Shown: positions 49,430 to 58,553, counted from the first letter of the stretch. The stretch is DNA of 64,000 nt from Nonomuraea coxensis DSM 45129 (GCF_019397265.1 NZ_CP068985.1:62001-126000), one strand, 5' to 3'. Translations and numbers: made by a program. The notes: generated from the letters alone by a model not told the origin.

Positions 49430-49507
49430 CTAGTCCTCCTCGCCCTGGTTGCCTCCGCACAGACGGCGGAAGACCGGCTGGTCGAGCGAGTGCTCGTACA
49501 GATCCAT
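49430..49507 (-). CDS. 25-aa peptide gene
   Basis: A very short ORF with GAGAGGCGAGCC before the ATG at 49507. It encodes MDLYEHSLDQPVFRRLCGGN followed by QGEED. The AT-rich upstream region (TATATAG with dyad-like GTCT...AGAC repeats) looks like a promoter. The Asp/Tyr-rich head, a single Cys followed by GGN, and the acidic tail resemble small signalling or RiPP-type precursor peptides, but no maturation gene is adjacent. Coding status rests on RBS, promoter and position. Confidence 0.5.
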   Translation of the reverse strand: MDLYEHSLDQPVFRRLCGGNQGEED

Positions 49508-49618
49508 GGCTCGCCTCTCTTGTCTACTGGTTGTATCTCCTCGTCTATATAGCAGACAGTAGTCGTTTGGCTGCGGTCGGAGAAGTCGCGGCGGTGGAAC
49601 CCCTCTGGAAAAGGACAA

Positions 49619-49647
49619 GCGCCCCCGTGCCGGAGCACGGAGGCGCC
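49619..49647. terminator. Terminator of the DUF5324-like gene
   Basis: GGCGCCTCCGTGC pairs with GCACGGGGGCGC (one bulge) around TCCG, 16 bp after the stop of the minus-strand gene. Confidence 0.65.
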
Positions 49648-49663
49648 TACCCTGGCCGCCGGA

Positions 49664-50152
49664 TCAGGACATCTTGCGAGACGTCTCGTCCGCCCGCTCC
49701 GCCATCCGGTTCGCGGAATCGGCGGTACGCTCCGCCTTCTCGTTGACCCACCGTGAGGCATCGGAGGCGGAGTCCTTCATGTGCTCGGTCCACTGCTGGG
49801 CATTGCGGCGGTAGGCCATGTAGCCCATCGCACCCACCGCGAGTCCGGTCATCAGAACGAGCATCGGCCACTTGCGCGACCGTGTCCGAGCCGGCTCGAT
49901 CTTCCGGGCCGCCGCGGTCAGCATGGAGCTGACGTACGGGGCGACCTGGTCCTCGATGCCGTGCGCAGCGGATTCCAGCCGCGGCGCCGCCCATGAGCGG
50001 GCGTCCTCGATACGGTGCGTGGCGGCCATCTTGGCCTGGCCCGCCATCGGCGACATGCGTTGGCCGGTGTGCACGGCCCGGGTCTTCACACGACCCATCC
50101 ACGTGGCGGGTACCTCTATGGCCACGCGGCGCTTTCTCAGTGTCAGGGACAC
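49664..50152 (-). CDS. DUF5324-like membrane-associated protein
   Basis: 162 aa, GTG at 50152 after GGGGAGG. A basic N-terminus (SLTLRKRRVAIEVPATWMGR) is followed by an amphipathic, positively charged region, one TM helix (WPMLVLMTGLAVGAMGYMAY, about 92-112) and a C-terminal acidic/Ser-rich amphipathic tail (ADSANRMAERADETSRK). Together with its position next to ppiA this matches DUF5324. Function unknown. The frame begins earlier (50215), but the ribosome-binding site supports 50152. Confidence 0.7.
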   Translation of the reverse strand: MSLTLRKRRVAIEVPATWMGRVKTRAVHTGQRMSPMAGQAKMAATHRIEDARSWAAPRLESAAHGIEDQVAPYVSSMLTAAARKIEPARTRSRKWPMLVLMTGLAVGAMGYMAYRRNAQQWTEHMKDSASDASRWVNEKAERTADSANRMAERADETSRKMS

Positions 50153-50309
50153 GACAACCTCCCCTGTCGTTGGGATCCCGGACGTGACCTTCCCTGGCCG
50201 GGGCGGTCCATTCATAGCGGTCCGTGGGAGGATGGTTACGGCACCACTAACGCCATAGTTCGCAAAAGATCACAAACTAACCCTGTGCATAGAGGGGGGC
50301 AGCTGTCTC

Positions 50310-50846
50310 GTGGCTGAGAAGCTGATCGCAAACCTGCAGACCAACCGCGGCCTGATCAAGGTCGAGCTCTTTCCCAACCGGGCGCCGAAGACGGTGCGCA
50401 ACTTCGTGGAGCTGGCCGAAGGCACCCGCGAATGGACGCACCCGGGCACTGGCCAGAAGAGCACCGGCCGCTACTACGACGGCACCATCTTCCACCGCGT
50501 CATCTCGGGCTTCATGATCCAGGGCGGTGACCCGCTGGGCCAGGGCATCGGCGGCCCCGGCTACGAGTTCGACGACGAGATCCACCCCGAGCTCTGGTTC
50601 AACCGTCCCTACCTGCTGGCCATGGCCAACGCGGGCATCCGCTTCGGCAAGGGCACCAACGGCTCGCAGTTCTTCGTCACGGTCGTCCCGACGCCGCACC
50701 TCAACGGCAAGCACACCATCTTCGGTGAGGTCGTCGAGGGCCAGGACGTCGTCGACGCCATCGCGAAGACCCGCACCGACGCCCGCGACCGGCCGCTGGA
50801 GGACGTCGTCCTGGAGTCGGTCACCATCGACCGCGTCCAGGGCTGA
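50310..50846 (+). CDS. ppiA: Peptidyl-prolyl cis-trans isomerase, cyclophilin type
   Basis: 178 aa, GTG start after AGGGGGG. Cyclophilin signatures: RGLIKVELFPNRAPKTVRNF, YYDGTIFHRVISGFMIQGGD (active-site Arg/Phe/Gln), LLAMANAGIRFGKGTNGSQF, FVTVVPTPHLNGKHTIFGEV. A cytosolic proline isomerase for protein folding. It opens the conserved block to the right and is divergent from the DUF5324-like gene. Confidence 0.95.
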   Translation: MAEKLIANLQTNRGLIKVELFPNRAPKTVRNFVELAEGTREWTHPGTGQKSTGRYYDGTIFHRVISGFMIQGGDPLGQGIGGPGYEFDDEIHPELWFNRPYLLAMANAGIRFGKGTNGSQFFVTVVPTPHLNGKHTIFGEVVEGQDVVDAIAKTRTDARDRPLEDVVLESVTIDRVQG

Positions 50847-50908
50847 GCCCGCCCTCATGAGGGGCGGGCGAAGCGCGGCAAGCCCTCACAGGCCATAGGC
50901 TTTCGGTC

Positions 50909-51784
50909 ATGACCAGCCAGCCGCCCAGCCCGCCCCCTCAGCCGGAGCAGCCGGCCGAGGCTGTGCCCACGTGCTACCGGCATCCCGACAAGGAGACCTG
51001 GGTCCGCTGCCAGCGGTGCGAGCGCCCGATCTGCCCCGACTGCATGCGTGACGCGGCGGTCGGCTTCCAGTGCCCCGAGTGCGTGGCCGAGGGCAACCGC
51101 GGCCTCCGTCAGGCCCGCTCCACCTTCGGCGGCAACGTCGTGCGCACGCCGATCGTCACCTACGCGATCCTGGTCATCAACCTGCTGATCTTCGGCGGCC
51201 AATATCTCACCGGCGACCGCATCACCGGAGAGCTCGCGATGTGGCCCGCAGGGGTCGCGCTCGGCGATCAGTACTACCGGCTGATCACCGCCGCGTTCGT
51301 GCACGGCGGCGTGATGCACATCCTGTTCAACTCCTGGGCGCTCTACGTCGTCGGCCCCTACCTGGAGCGCGCCTTCGGCCACGCCCGCTATCTCGCGATC
51401 TATCTGCTCAGCGCGCTCGGCGGCAGCGTGCTCGGCCTCTGGCTCGACCCGCTCGCGCAGCCGACGGTCGGCGCGTCCGGCGCCATCTTCGGCCTGTTCG
51501 GCGCGGTCTTCGTGGTCGGCCGCCGGCTCAACATGGACGTGCGCGGCATCGCCGTGCTGATCGCGATCAACCTGGTGATCACGTTCCTGGTCTCGGGCAT
51601 CAGCTGGACCGGGCACATCGGCGGGCTGATCACCGGCTCGCTGCTGGCGGCGGCCGTCGCCTACGCCCCCAGCAGGAACCGGACCCTGTGGCAGGCGGCG
51701 ACCATCGCGGGCGTGCTCATCGTGCTGGTCGCCCTGGTGCTGGTGCGCGTGTCGGTCATCCTGGCCGCCGTGGGGGCCGGGTGA
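50909..51784 (+). CDS. Rhomboid-family intramembrane serine protease with zinc finger
   Basis: 291 aa. An N-terminal B-box-like zinc-binding region (C22, H25, C34, C37, C42, C45, C55, C58; CYRHPDKETWVRCQRC and following) precedes a six-TM rhomboid domain. The active Ser190 is in GASGAIFGLFGA and His236 in WTGHIGGL; the HILFNSWALYVVG segment provides the TM2 element. It cleaves TM substrates in the membrane. Position after ppiA is conserved in actinomycetes. Confidence 0.92.
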   Translation: MTSQPPSPPPQPEQPAEAVPTCYRHPDKETWVRCQRCERPICPDCMRDAAVGFQCPECVAEGNRGLRQARSTFGGNVVRTPIVTYAILVINLLIFGGQYLTGDRITGELAMWPAGVALGDQYYRLITAAFVHGGVMHILFNSWALYVVGPYLERAFGHARYLAIYLLSALGGSVLGLWLDPLAQPTVGASGAIFGLFGAVFVVGRRLNMDVRGIAVLIAINLVITFLVSGISWTGHIGGLITGSLLAAAVAYAPSRNRTLWQAATIAGVLIVLVALVLVRVSVILAAVGAG

Positions 51785-51834
51785 GGGCCGCCGTGTGACG
51801 GCGCCCACAGGGTGTGGAAAAACTGTGGAAAGAA

Positions 51835-52080
51835 CTAACGCCAGCGGGTGGAAAGAACCACACCGAAGATGATGAACACGAACCCGATCAGCAGATTCCA
51901 GTTCTGGAGGTCGCCGATGAAGGGCGTGTTGGGCGCGACGTAGTAGATCGCGATCCAGAGGATGCCGATGATCCACGAGACGACCATCGTCGGCGCCAGC
52001 CACCGCGGGCTGACCTTGACCTGCTGCGACCTCTGCGGCGGCGTGTAGACCGCCTTCTTACGAGCCTTGGACTTGGGCAC
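51835..52080 (-). CDS. crgA: Cell division protein CrgA
   Basis: 81 aa, GTG at 52080 after AGGAG. A Lys-rich cytosolic head (PKSKARKKAVYTPPQ) precedes two TM helices (WLAPTMVVSWIIGILWIAIY and LLIGFVFIIFGVVLST). CrgA regulates Z-ring and wall-synthesis protein assembly. Length, signature and neighbourhood all fit. A longer frame from 52110 adds ten residues ahead of the ribosome-binding site. Confidence 0.93.
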   Translation of the reverse strand: MPKSKARKKAVYTPPQRSQQVKVSPRWLAPTMVVSWIIGILWIAIYYVAPNTPFIGDLQNWNLLIGFVFIIFGVVLSTRWR

Positions 52081-52224
52081 TGGGTAACTCCTGCTGAGGG
52101 CCTGGGGCATCCGGATCGTCCGCAGGCTCTTCGGTTAGCCTAATCGAGACGGGCCCAGGATAGTCGCCACGCGCACGTCCTGGCGATCCCCGGTCGTCAC
52201 GGCTCCCCCGCTTACCCTGATCGG

Positions 52225-52848
52225 GTGCGGGCTGCGCTCCGGGCCCTGGGCGAGACGAGCATCACCGCGGGCCTCATCCTCATGTTGTTCTGCGCCTACC
52301 TGCTCTGGGGCACCGGCGCGTACACCCAGAGCCAGCAACTGCTGCTCCAGCGCGAGCTGGCGGCGGCCAGGGCGGCCGGCGAGCACGGCCGCCTCGACCG
52401 GGTCGACCTGGGCCGGGCCGTCGCCCTGCTCAGCATCCCCCGGCTCGGCCCCGGCTACCGGTACGCCGTCGTCGAGGGCGTCGGCGCCGACCAGCTCAGG
52501 AAGGGGCCGGGCCACTACCCGGGCAGCGCCCTGCCCGGCCAGGTCGGCAACTTCGTGGTCTCCGGCCACCGGACCACGTACGCGGCCCCGTTCAACCGGC
52601 TCGACGAGCTCGAACGCGGCGACGAGATCGTGGTGGACGCCCGCGAGGCCCGCTACACCTACCGCGTCACCTCACAGGACGTCGTGGAGCCCGACGAGGT
52701 GGACGTGCTCGCCCCCGTGCCCGGCAAGCCGGACATCCGCCCCATCCGCGCCTTCATCACGCTGTCCACCTGCCATCCGGAGTTCTCCGCCGCCCAGCGC
52801 CTCATCGTGTACGGCGTGCTCAAGGAGACGCAGCTCAGGAAGGATTGA
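52225..52848 (+). CDS. Class E sortase
   Basis: 207 aa, GTG start. One N-terminal TM anchor (ITAGLILMLFCAYLLWGTG) precedes a sortase beta-barrel with catalytic His115 (VSGHRTTYAAPFNRL), Cys183 (TLSTCHPEF) and Arg192 (SAAQRLIVYGVL). Class E enzymes anchor LAxTG proteins to peptidoglycan in GC-rich actinobacteria. It is followed by a small membrane gene and trpG-like gene in the conserved order. Confidence 0.92.
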   Translation: MRAALRALGETSITAGLILMLFCAYLLWGTGAYTQSQQLLLQRELAAARAAGEHGRLDRVDLGRAVALLSIPRLGPGYRYAVVEGVGADQLRKGPGHYPGSALPGQVGNFVVSGHRTTYAAPFNRLDELERGDEIVVDAREARYTYRVTSQDVVEPDEVDVLAPVPGKPDIRPIRAFITLSTCHPEFSAAQRLIVYGVLKETQLRKD

Positions 52849-52854
52849 GCCCCG

Positions 52855-53013
52855 ATGTACGCCTGGCTCTGGCGCAAGCTGCCCGGCCCCCTGCCCCGCC
52901 GGATCCTCACGGCCGCCGTGCTGGCCATCACCGTGGTGGCCGTACTCTGGTTTGTCGTCTTTCCGCTACTGGAGCCGCTGGTGACGCTCGACGAGGTGAC
53001 GGTGAAGGAATGA
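52855..53013 (+). CDS. Small conserved membrane protein
   Basis: 52 aa, 6 bp after the sortase stop. One TM helix (ILTAAVLAITVVAVLWFVVF, about 18-37) follows a basic head (YAWLWRKLPGPLPRR). A short acidic outside tail (PLVTLDEVTVKE) completes it. It overlaps the next gene as ATGA. It is conserved between sortase and trpG-like genes in actinomycetes (recollection); role unknown, possibly a partner of the sortase. Confidence 0.75.
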   Translation: MYAWLWRKLPGPLPRRILTAAVLAITVVAVLWFVVFPLLEPLVTLDEVTVKE

Positions 53014-53582
53014 GCCGCGTGCTGGTCGTGGACAACCACGACAGCTTCGTCCACACGATCGTGCAGTATCTGCGCGTCCTCGGGGCCGAGTGCGACGTGC
53101 GCCCGCGCGACGAGGTGCGCGAGGCCGACGCAGACGGCTTCGACGGCGTGCTCGTCAGCCCCGGCCCCGGCACCCCGGAGGCGGCCGGCGTGAGCGTCCC
53201 GCTCGTCCGCCGCGCGGTCGAGCGGCGGCAGCCGCTGCTCGGCGTCTGCCTCGGCCACCAGGCCATCGCCGTCGCCTTCGGAGCCACCGTCACCCGCGCG
53301 CCCGAGCTGTTCCACGGCCGGACGAGCGACATCCTGCACGACGGCGCGGGCGTGTTCGAGACGTTGCCCTCGCCGGTGCGGATGACCCGCTACCACTCGC
53401 TCGCCGTGCTGCCCGGGACGGTGCCCGAGGAGCTGGAGGTGACCGCGCGCACCGCGGACGGCGTCGTCATGGGCCTGCGCCACCGCCGGGCGCCCGTCGA
53501 GGGCGTCCAGTTCCACCCCGAGTCGATCCTGTCGGAGCACGGCTCCACGCTGCTGGGAAATTGGCTTCGGCGAACCGTGTAA
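53010..53582 (+). CDS. Glutamine amidotransferase, anthranilate/ADC synthase component II
   Basis: 190 aa. Class I glutamine amidotransferase: VLVVDNHDSFVHTIVQYLRV start, oxyanion-loop SPGPGTPEAAG, nucleophile Cys80 in LLGVCLGHQAI, and His169/Glu171 in VQFHPESIL. It provides ammonia for anthranilate (trpG) or 4-amino-4-deoxychorismate (pabA) synthesis; no partner chorismate-binding subunit is nearby to decide. Position next to pknB is conserved. Confidence 0.9.
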   Translation: MSRVLVVDNHDSFVHTIVQYLRVLGAECDVRPRDEVREADADGFDGVLVSPGPGTPEAAGVSVPLVRRAVERRQPLLGVCLGHQAIAVAFGATVTRAPELFHGRTSDILHDGAGVFETLPSPVRMTRYHSLAVLPGTVPEELEVTARTADGVVMGLRHRRAPVEGVQFHPESILSEHGSTLLGNWLRRTV

Positions 53583-53613
53583 CAAATGTCGCGCCGCGAC
53601 CGACTTACCAGTG

Positions 53614-53650
53614 AACGTCCCCGCCGTTGCCCCCGAGCGGCGGGGGCGTT
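53614..53650. terminator. Terminator after the amidotransferase
   Basis: AACGTCCCCGCCG pairs with CGGCGGGGGCGTT around a C-rich loop, then TCTTTC. It ends the sortase-amidotransferase transcript. Confidence 0.75.
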
Positions 53651-53709
53651 CTTTCACGTTCAGCGGGCCGCGGAAGACAGGCCGCGAAAGACGAGGGCCG
53701 CCGAAAGAC

Positions 53710-53745
53710 GAGGGCCGCCCCTCCCGGAAGGGAGAGGCGGCCCTC
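53710..53745. terminator. Terminator after pknB (minus strand)
   Basis: GAGGGCCGCC...CTCCC pairs with GGGAG..GGCGGCCCTC around GGAA, 20 bp after the pknB stop. It is likely the end of the long leftward operon. Confidence 0.75.
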
Positions 53746-53764
53746 GGCGCGTCAGGACCCGCCG

Positions 53765-55615
53765 CTAGAACCCGTCGGGCTGGTCCTCGATCGGGTTGTC
53801 CTCCGTCGGCTGATCGTCGATCGGGTTGTCGGTCGTCGGCTCGTCGCTGGGCTGGTCGGTGAAGTCGTCGCTCGGCTGCTGCGTCGGCTGCTCCGGCCCG
53901 GTGGACACCACGATCGTGATCGTCGTGTTGGGCGTCAGCTTGGTCCCCTCGCCGGGGTTCTGCTGGACGACCGTGCCCTGCGGCTGGTCACTCGGCTGCG
54001 GGACGACCTTCACCCGGAAGCCGGCCGCCTTGATCTGGGCGGAGGCGTCCTCCTGGGTGAGCCCGATGACGCTCGGCACCTCGCCCAGCTCCTTGGGCAC
54101 GTAGAGGGTGACGATGCCGTTCTCCTCGATCTCCTCGCCGGCCTTGGGCCTGGTGTCGATGACCGTGCCCTGCTTCTTGCTGGAGACCTTGGTCTTGACC
54201 GTGCCGCGCAGGCCCTCCTTCTCCAGGGCGGCGATCGCGTCCTCCTGGGAGAGGCCGATGAGGCCGTCCGGGACCTTCTTCTTGGCCGGGCCCTTGGAGA
54301 CGTAGAGCTTGACCGCCGAACCCTTCTCGACCTTGGTGCCCTCCGGCGGGTCGGTCCGGGTCACGCTGCCCTTGTCGACCTCGGAGCTGTTCTCCTGGAG
54401 AACCTGGACCGTGAGGCCGAGCGTCTTGAGCTGCTCCTCCGCGTACGCCCGCTCCTGCGAGGCGAGCGAGGGGATCTCGACCTGGGTGTCGGAGGTCGCG
54501 TCGCGGCCGGAGCCGAAGACCAGGTAGCCGACCGTCACGAACGCGCCGATGATCAGCAGCGGGATGATGATCCACAAAGCGGTCTTGAGGCCGTTGCCGC
54601 CGCCGGAGGCCCGGCGCCGCCCGCCCCGCCCGCCCTCGCCGTCGCCGTAGTCGTAGGGCGGGATGGCGTTGGTGCGCTGCGTGGCAGGGCCGGCCGCCGC
54701 GTGCGTGGCCGTCATCATGCGCGTGCCCTGGCCGTAGCCGCCGGCGTTCATCGCCATCGTCTGGGCGTCGGTCGGCATGCCGGACATCGCCCGCTGGATG
54801 TCGGCGCGCATCTCGCCCGCGCTCTGGTAGCGCTGGGCGGGGTCCTTGGCCATGGCCTTGAGCACGATGGCGTCGGCCCAGGCGGGGATCTCGGGGTCGA
54901 TCTGCGACGGCGGGATCGGCTCCTCGCGTACGTGCTGGTAGGCGATGGCGACCGGCGAGTCGCCGGTGAACGGCGGCTGGCCCGTCAGCAGCTCGTAGAG
55001 CAGGCAGCCGGTGGAGTAGATGTCGCTGCGCGCGTCGACCCGCTCGCCCCGCGCCTGCTCCGGCGAGAGGTATTGGGCGGTGCCGATCACCTGGGCGGTC
55101 TGCGTCATCGTGGCGGCCGAGTCGGCCATCGCGCGGGCGATGCCGAAGTCCATCACCTTGACGTCGCCCGCACGGGTGATCATCACGTTGGCCGGCTTGA
55201 TGTCGCGGTGCACGATGCCGCCGCGGTGGCTGTAGTCGAGCGCCCGCAGGATGCCGTCGACCAGCTCGGCCGCGCGCTCCGGCAGCAGCCGGCGGTCCTG
55301 GCGCAGCAGGTCGCGCAGCGTGCGGCCGTCGACGTACTCCATCACGATGTACGGGACCGGCGTGCCGTCGGTGACGTCCTCGCCGGTGTCGTAGACCGCG
55401 ACGACGGCGGGATGGTTGAGTGAGGCCGCCGACTGCGCCTCACGGCGGAAGCGGGCCTGGAAGGTGTGGTCGCGCGCCAGGTCGGAGCGGAGGGTCTTGA
55501 TCGCGACTATGCGGTCCAGCCGGATGTCTCTGGCGCGATACACCTCGGCCATGCCGCCGCGCCCGACGACACCGTCGAGCTCGTAACGACCTCCGAGTAG
55601 CCGAGGCTGAGTCAT
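53765..55615 (-). CDS. pknB: Ser/Thr protein kinase PknB with PASTA domains
   Basis: 616 aa from ATG at 55615; a GTG at 55624 is possible. The kinase domain has GRGGMAEVY, Lys40 (VAIKTL), HRDIKPAN (136-143) and DFG (156-158). A juxtamembrane linker leads to a TM helix (about 352-370, LWIIIPLLIIGAFVTVGYL) and about four extracytoplasmic PASTA repeats, e.g. VPDGLIGLSQEDAIAALEKE and VPSVIGLTQEDASAQIKAAG, which bind muropeptides. An acidic Pro-rich tail with DQPSDEP repeats follows. It phosphorylates wall-synthesis and division proteins in response to lipid II. End of the leftward operon. Confidence 0.95.
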   Translation of the reverse strand: MTQPRLLGGRYELDGVVGRGGMAEVYRARDIRLDRIVAIKTLRSDLARDHTFQARFRREAQSAASLNHPAVVAVYDTGEDVTDGTPVPYIVMEYVDGRTLRDLLRQDRRLLPERAAELVDGILRALDYSHRGGIVHRDIKPANVMITRAGDVKVMDFGIARAMADSAATMTQTAQVIGTAQYLSPEQARGERVDARSDIYSTGCLLYELLTGQPPFTGDSPVAIAYQHVREEPIPPSQIDPEIPAWADAIVLKAMAKDPAQRYQSAGEMRADIQRAMSGMPTDAQTMAMNAGGYGQGTRMMTATHAAAGPATQRTNAIPPYDYGDGEGGRGGRRRASGGGNGLKTALWIIIPLLIIGAFVTVGYLVFGSGRDATSDTQVEIPSLASQERAYAEEQLKTLGLTVQVLQENSSEVDKGSVTRTDPPEGTKVEKGSAVKLYVSKGPAKKKVPDGLIGLSQEDAIAALEKEGLRGTVKTKVSSKKQGTVIDTRPKAGEEIEENGIVTLYVPKELGEVPSVIGLTQEDASAQIKAAGFRVKVVPQPSDQPQGTVVQQNPGEGTKLTPNTTITIVVSTGPEQPTQQPSDDFTDQPSDEPTTDNPIDDQPTEDNPIEDQPDGF

Positions 55616-55697
55616 TTCCTGCACTGTCCCTTACCGTTCATCTTGGGTACCGGCCTGCTCGGGGGCCACCGGTGTCCATCATCGACCCCCTGGCGCG

Positions 55698-57071
55698 TCA
55701 CGTCTCCTCCTCAGGCGGGTTTGTCGCACCCTGGTCCGGCGAAGCGGGCGGTGTCGGAGTCGTCAGGGTTGTGGTGGGCTTAGGGGTTGTGGGGGTGGGC
55801 GTCGGGGTCCGCGTCGTCGGGGTCGGTTTCGGTGTCGGCTTTCTCGTGGGAGTAGCCGACGTGCTTACCGTAGCCGACCGCGAGGGCGTAGGCCGCGACG
55901 ACCTGATCGGAATCACCGGGGGCCGGTGGGTTCGCGTCTTGGTCCTGCTCGGCCGCACCTGCGCGGGAGAGGGCATCGGGCGCGTCGGCTCCGAGGTGCC
56001 GGGCGTGGCGGTGCCGGGGGGCGTCCTGGAGGCGAGGGTCATGGCGCTGAGCCCCACCGCGGCGACGCAGCCGGCCGTGGCGACCACGGCCAGCGTGCGG
56101 GCGCCCCGGCGGCGCCGCGCCGGCTCACGCCCGGTGGCGGGCCCGGCGGGCTCGGTGGGCGTGACCAGGTCGTCGGTCTCCCGCTGGTCCTCCGGCGACG
56201 ACTCGCGCACCCGGAAGCCGCCGGGGTCGGTGAGCATGCTCAGCTCGGCCGGTTGCCCGGCCGCGGCGGCCAGCGACTCGCGCAGCACGTAAGCCCGGTC
56301 GGCCACCGCCGTCGCCGTCCCCGGCCGCAGCCCCGGATCCTTGGCCAGCAGCTCCATGACCAGCTCGCGCACCGGCCCGGGCACGTCCACGCCGAGCGGC
56401 CTCGGCGCCTCGTTGAGGTGCCGCAGCGCGATGGCCACATGATTGTCACCCTGGAACGGGGTGCGCCCGGCCAGGCACTCGTAGGCCACGACGCCGAGCG
56501 AGTAGAGGTCGGTCGCCGGGGTGAGCGGGAAGCCCTGCGCCTGCTCGGGGCTGACGTATTGGGCGGTGCCCAGCACGGTGCCGGTCTGCGTCACCGGCGC
56601 CGCCTCCAGCGCCCGCGCGATGCCGAAGTCGGTGACCTTGATGACGCCCTCGGGCGTGACGAGCAGGTTGCCCGGCTTGACGTCGCGGTGGATGACGCCC
56701 GCCGCGTGCGCCGTCTGCAGCGCCCTGGCCGTCTGGTGGACCACGTCGAGGGTCACCTCGGCCCCGATGGCGCCGTTGCGCGCCAGGATGGCCGACAGCG
56801 GCTCCCCGTGGACCAGCTCCATCACGAGGTAGGACAGGTCGCTCTGCTCGCCGTAGTCGAAGACCTGGGCGATCCCGGGGTCGGCCAGGGACGCGGTGAT
56901 CCTGGCCTCGTTCCTGAAGCGCTCGCGGAAGGCCGGGTCGACGTGGATGTGACTACGGAGGATCTTGACGGCCACCTCGCGGCCCAGGAGCTCGTCCCGG
57001 GCACGCCACACCTCTCCCATACCGCCCGTGGCGATGCGGGAGACCAGGAGGTAGCGGTTACGGAGCCGCAT
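55698..57071 (-). CDS. pknA: Ser/Thr protein kinase PknA-like
   Basis: 457 aa. Kinase motifs: TGGMGEVWRARD, Lys36 (VAVKIL), HRDVKPGN (128-135), DFG in IKVTDFGIARAL. One TM segment lies at about 330-350 (TLAVVATAGCVAAVGLSAMTL). The C-terminal region of about 100 aa is Pro/Thr-rich with TPTP repeats and no PASTA domain, distinguishing it from PknB. It works with PknB and PstP on division and wall proteins in actinobacteria. It is preceded by the PBP gene (21 bp). Confidence 0.92.
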   Translation of the reverse strand: MRLRNRYLLVSRIATGGMGEVWRARDELLGREVAVKILRSHIHVDPAFRERFRNEARITASLADPGIAQVFDYGEQSDLSYLVMELVHGEPLSAILARNGAIGAEVTLDVVHQTARALQTAHAAGVIHRDVKPGNLLVTPEGVIKVTDFGIARALEAAPVTQTGTVLGTAQYVSPEQAQGFPLTPATDLYSLGVVAYECLAGRTPFQGDNHVAIALRHLNEAPRPLGVDVPGPVRELVMELLAKDPGLRPGTATAVADRAYVLRESLAAAAGQPAELSMLTDPGGFRVRESSPEDQRETDDLVTPTEPAGPATGREPARRRRGARTLAVVATAGCVAAVGLSAMTLASRTPPGTATPGTSEPTRPMPSPAQVRPSRTKTRTHRPPVIPIRSSRPTPSRSATVSTSATPTRKPTPKPTPTTRTPTPTPTTPKPTTTLTTPTPPASPDQGATNPPEEET

Positions 57072-57092
57072 GGTCCAGCAGGTTACCGTCGG

Positions 57093-58553
57093 TCACTTGG
57101 TGAGCACCGCCTCCAGCACGGCCTTCGCGATCGGGGCGGCCGTGTGGCCGCCGGTCGCCTCCGCGCCGACGTTGGCCGCGCCGGACTCGACGATGACCGC
57201 GAGCGCGATCTTCGGGTCGTCCGCGGGCGCGAAGGAGATGAACCAGGCGTGCGGCGGCTGGCCGTCGGCCGTCTCCGCGGTGCCCGTCTTGCCCGCTACT
57301 TGGACGCCCGGGACCTGCGCGAGGTTGGCCGTGCCGTTCTGGACGACGCTGACCATCATCTGCCGCAGCTTGCCGGCGGTCTCCTCGCTGACCGCGTCCG
57401 TCAGCTGGTCGGGGTCGGCCTCGTCGATCGTGTCGCCCTTGGCGTCGGTGATCTTGTTGACGAGGTAGGGCTTCATGACCGTGCCGTTGTTGGCGATGCC
57501 GGCCGCGATCATGGCCATCTGCAGCGGGGTCATGCGGTTGCTGCGCTGGCCGATGGAGGCCATGGCGAGCGCCGCCTTGTCCTCCTCCTTGCCGAAGTCG
57601 CTCTGCGCCACCGACATCGGCACGCCGATCTGGGTGCCCATGCCGAACGCCTCGGTCTGCTCGTTCATCTTGTCGTAGCCCAGCTCCATGCCGATCTTGC
57701 CGAACGGCGTGTTGCAGGACCTCTCCAGCGCGTACGTGAGCGTGACCGAGCCGGAGCCGCAGGCCGCGCCGCCGTAGTTGGGCAGGCTGATGTTCGTGCC
57801 GGGCAGCGGGAGGTTCTGCGGCGCGTCCACGGTCGTGTCGGGGCCGCGCGAGGAGTCGTCCTCGAGGTAGGCCGCCATCGTCACGACCTTGAACGTCGAC
57901 CCCGGCGGGTAGGTCTGCCCGATCGTCCGGTTGAGCAGCGGCTGGCTCTTGTCCTTGGCCAGCTCGTCGTAGCGGGAGAACACCTTGCCCTTGTCGGTGC
58001 CCGACAGTTCGGTCGGGTCGTAGGTGGGCAGCGACACCATGGCGAGGATCGCGCCCGTCTTGGGGTCGATCGCGATGACCGCGCCGCGCTTGCCGCTCTG
58101 GCGCAGCGCGTCGTAGGCGGCCTTCTGCGCCTTGGGGTTGATCGTGACCTCGACGTTGGCGCCCTTGGTCGGCTCGCCGGTGAACAGGTCGATGCTGCGG
58201 CGCAGCAGCAGGTCGGCGCTGGAGCCGTCGAGGAGTTTGTTCTCGCTGGCCTCGATCGCGCTCGCGCTCTCCGGCGAGAAGAAGCCGGTGACGTGCGCGT
58301 AGAGCTTGGCGTCGGGGTATTGCCTGATGAACCTGAACCGCTTGCTGTCGGTCTCCACGGACTGCGCGATCACCTTGCCGCCGGCGATGATCCGGCCGCG
58401 CTCGATCGAGTAGCGCTCGTAGAAGTTGCGGACGTTGCGCGCGTCGCCGCGCAGCTCCTCGGCCCGCACCGCCTGAAGGAAGTTCACGTTGATCATCAGG
58501 AGCGCGAACATGGCCAGGCAGGCCACGGACACGCGCTTCAGTGTGCCGTTCAT
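57093..58553 (-). CDS. pbpA: Class B penicillin-binding protein PbpA
   Basis: 486 aa. One N-terminal TM helix (VSVACLAMFALLMINVNFL) and a PBP dimerisation-like region are followed by a transpeptidase domain with Ser219 in STFK, S279-C-N and K422-TGT. It crosslinks peptidoglycan together with RodA. Overlapping the rodA gene as ATGA (58550-58553) means the two are made together as a SEDS/bPBP pair. Confidence 0.95.
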   Translation of the reverse strand: MNGTLKRVSVACLAMFALLMINVNFLQAVRAEELRGDARNVRNFYERYSIERGRIIAGGKVIAQSVETDSKRFRFIRQYPDAKLYAHVTGFFSPESASAIEASENKLLDGSSADLLLRRSIDLFTGEPTKGANVEVTINPKAQKAAYDALRQSGKRGAVIAIDPKTGAILAMVSLPTYDPTELSGTDKGKVFSRYDELAKDKSQPLLNRTIGQTYPPGSTFKVVTMAAYLEDDSSRGPDTTVDAPQNLPLPGTNISLPNYGGAACGSGSVTLTYALERSCNTPFGKIGMELGYDKMNEQTEAFGMGTQIGVPMSVAQSDFGKEEDKAALAMASIGQRSNRMTPLQMAMIAAGIANNGTVMKPYLVNKITDAKGDTIDEADPDQLTDAVSEETAGKLRQMMVSVVQNGTANLAQVPGVQVAGKTGTAETADGQPPHAWFISFAPADDPKIALAVIVESGAANVGAEATGGHTAAPIAKAVLEAVLTK

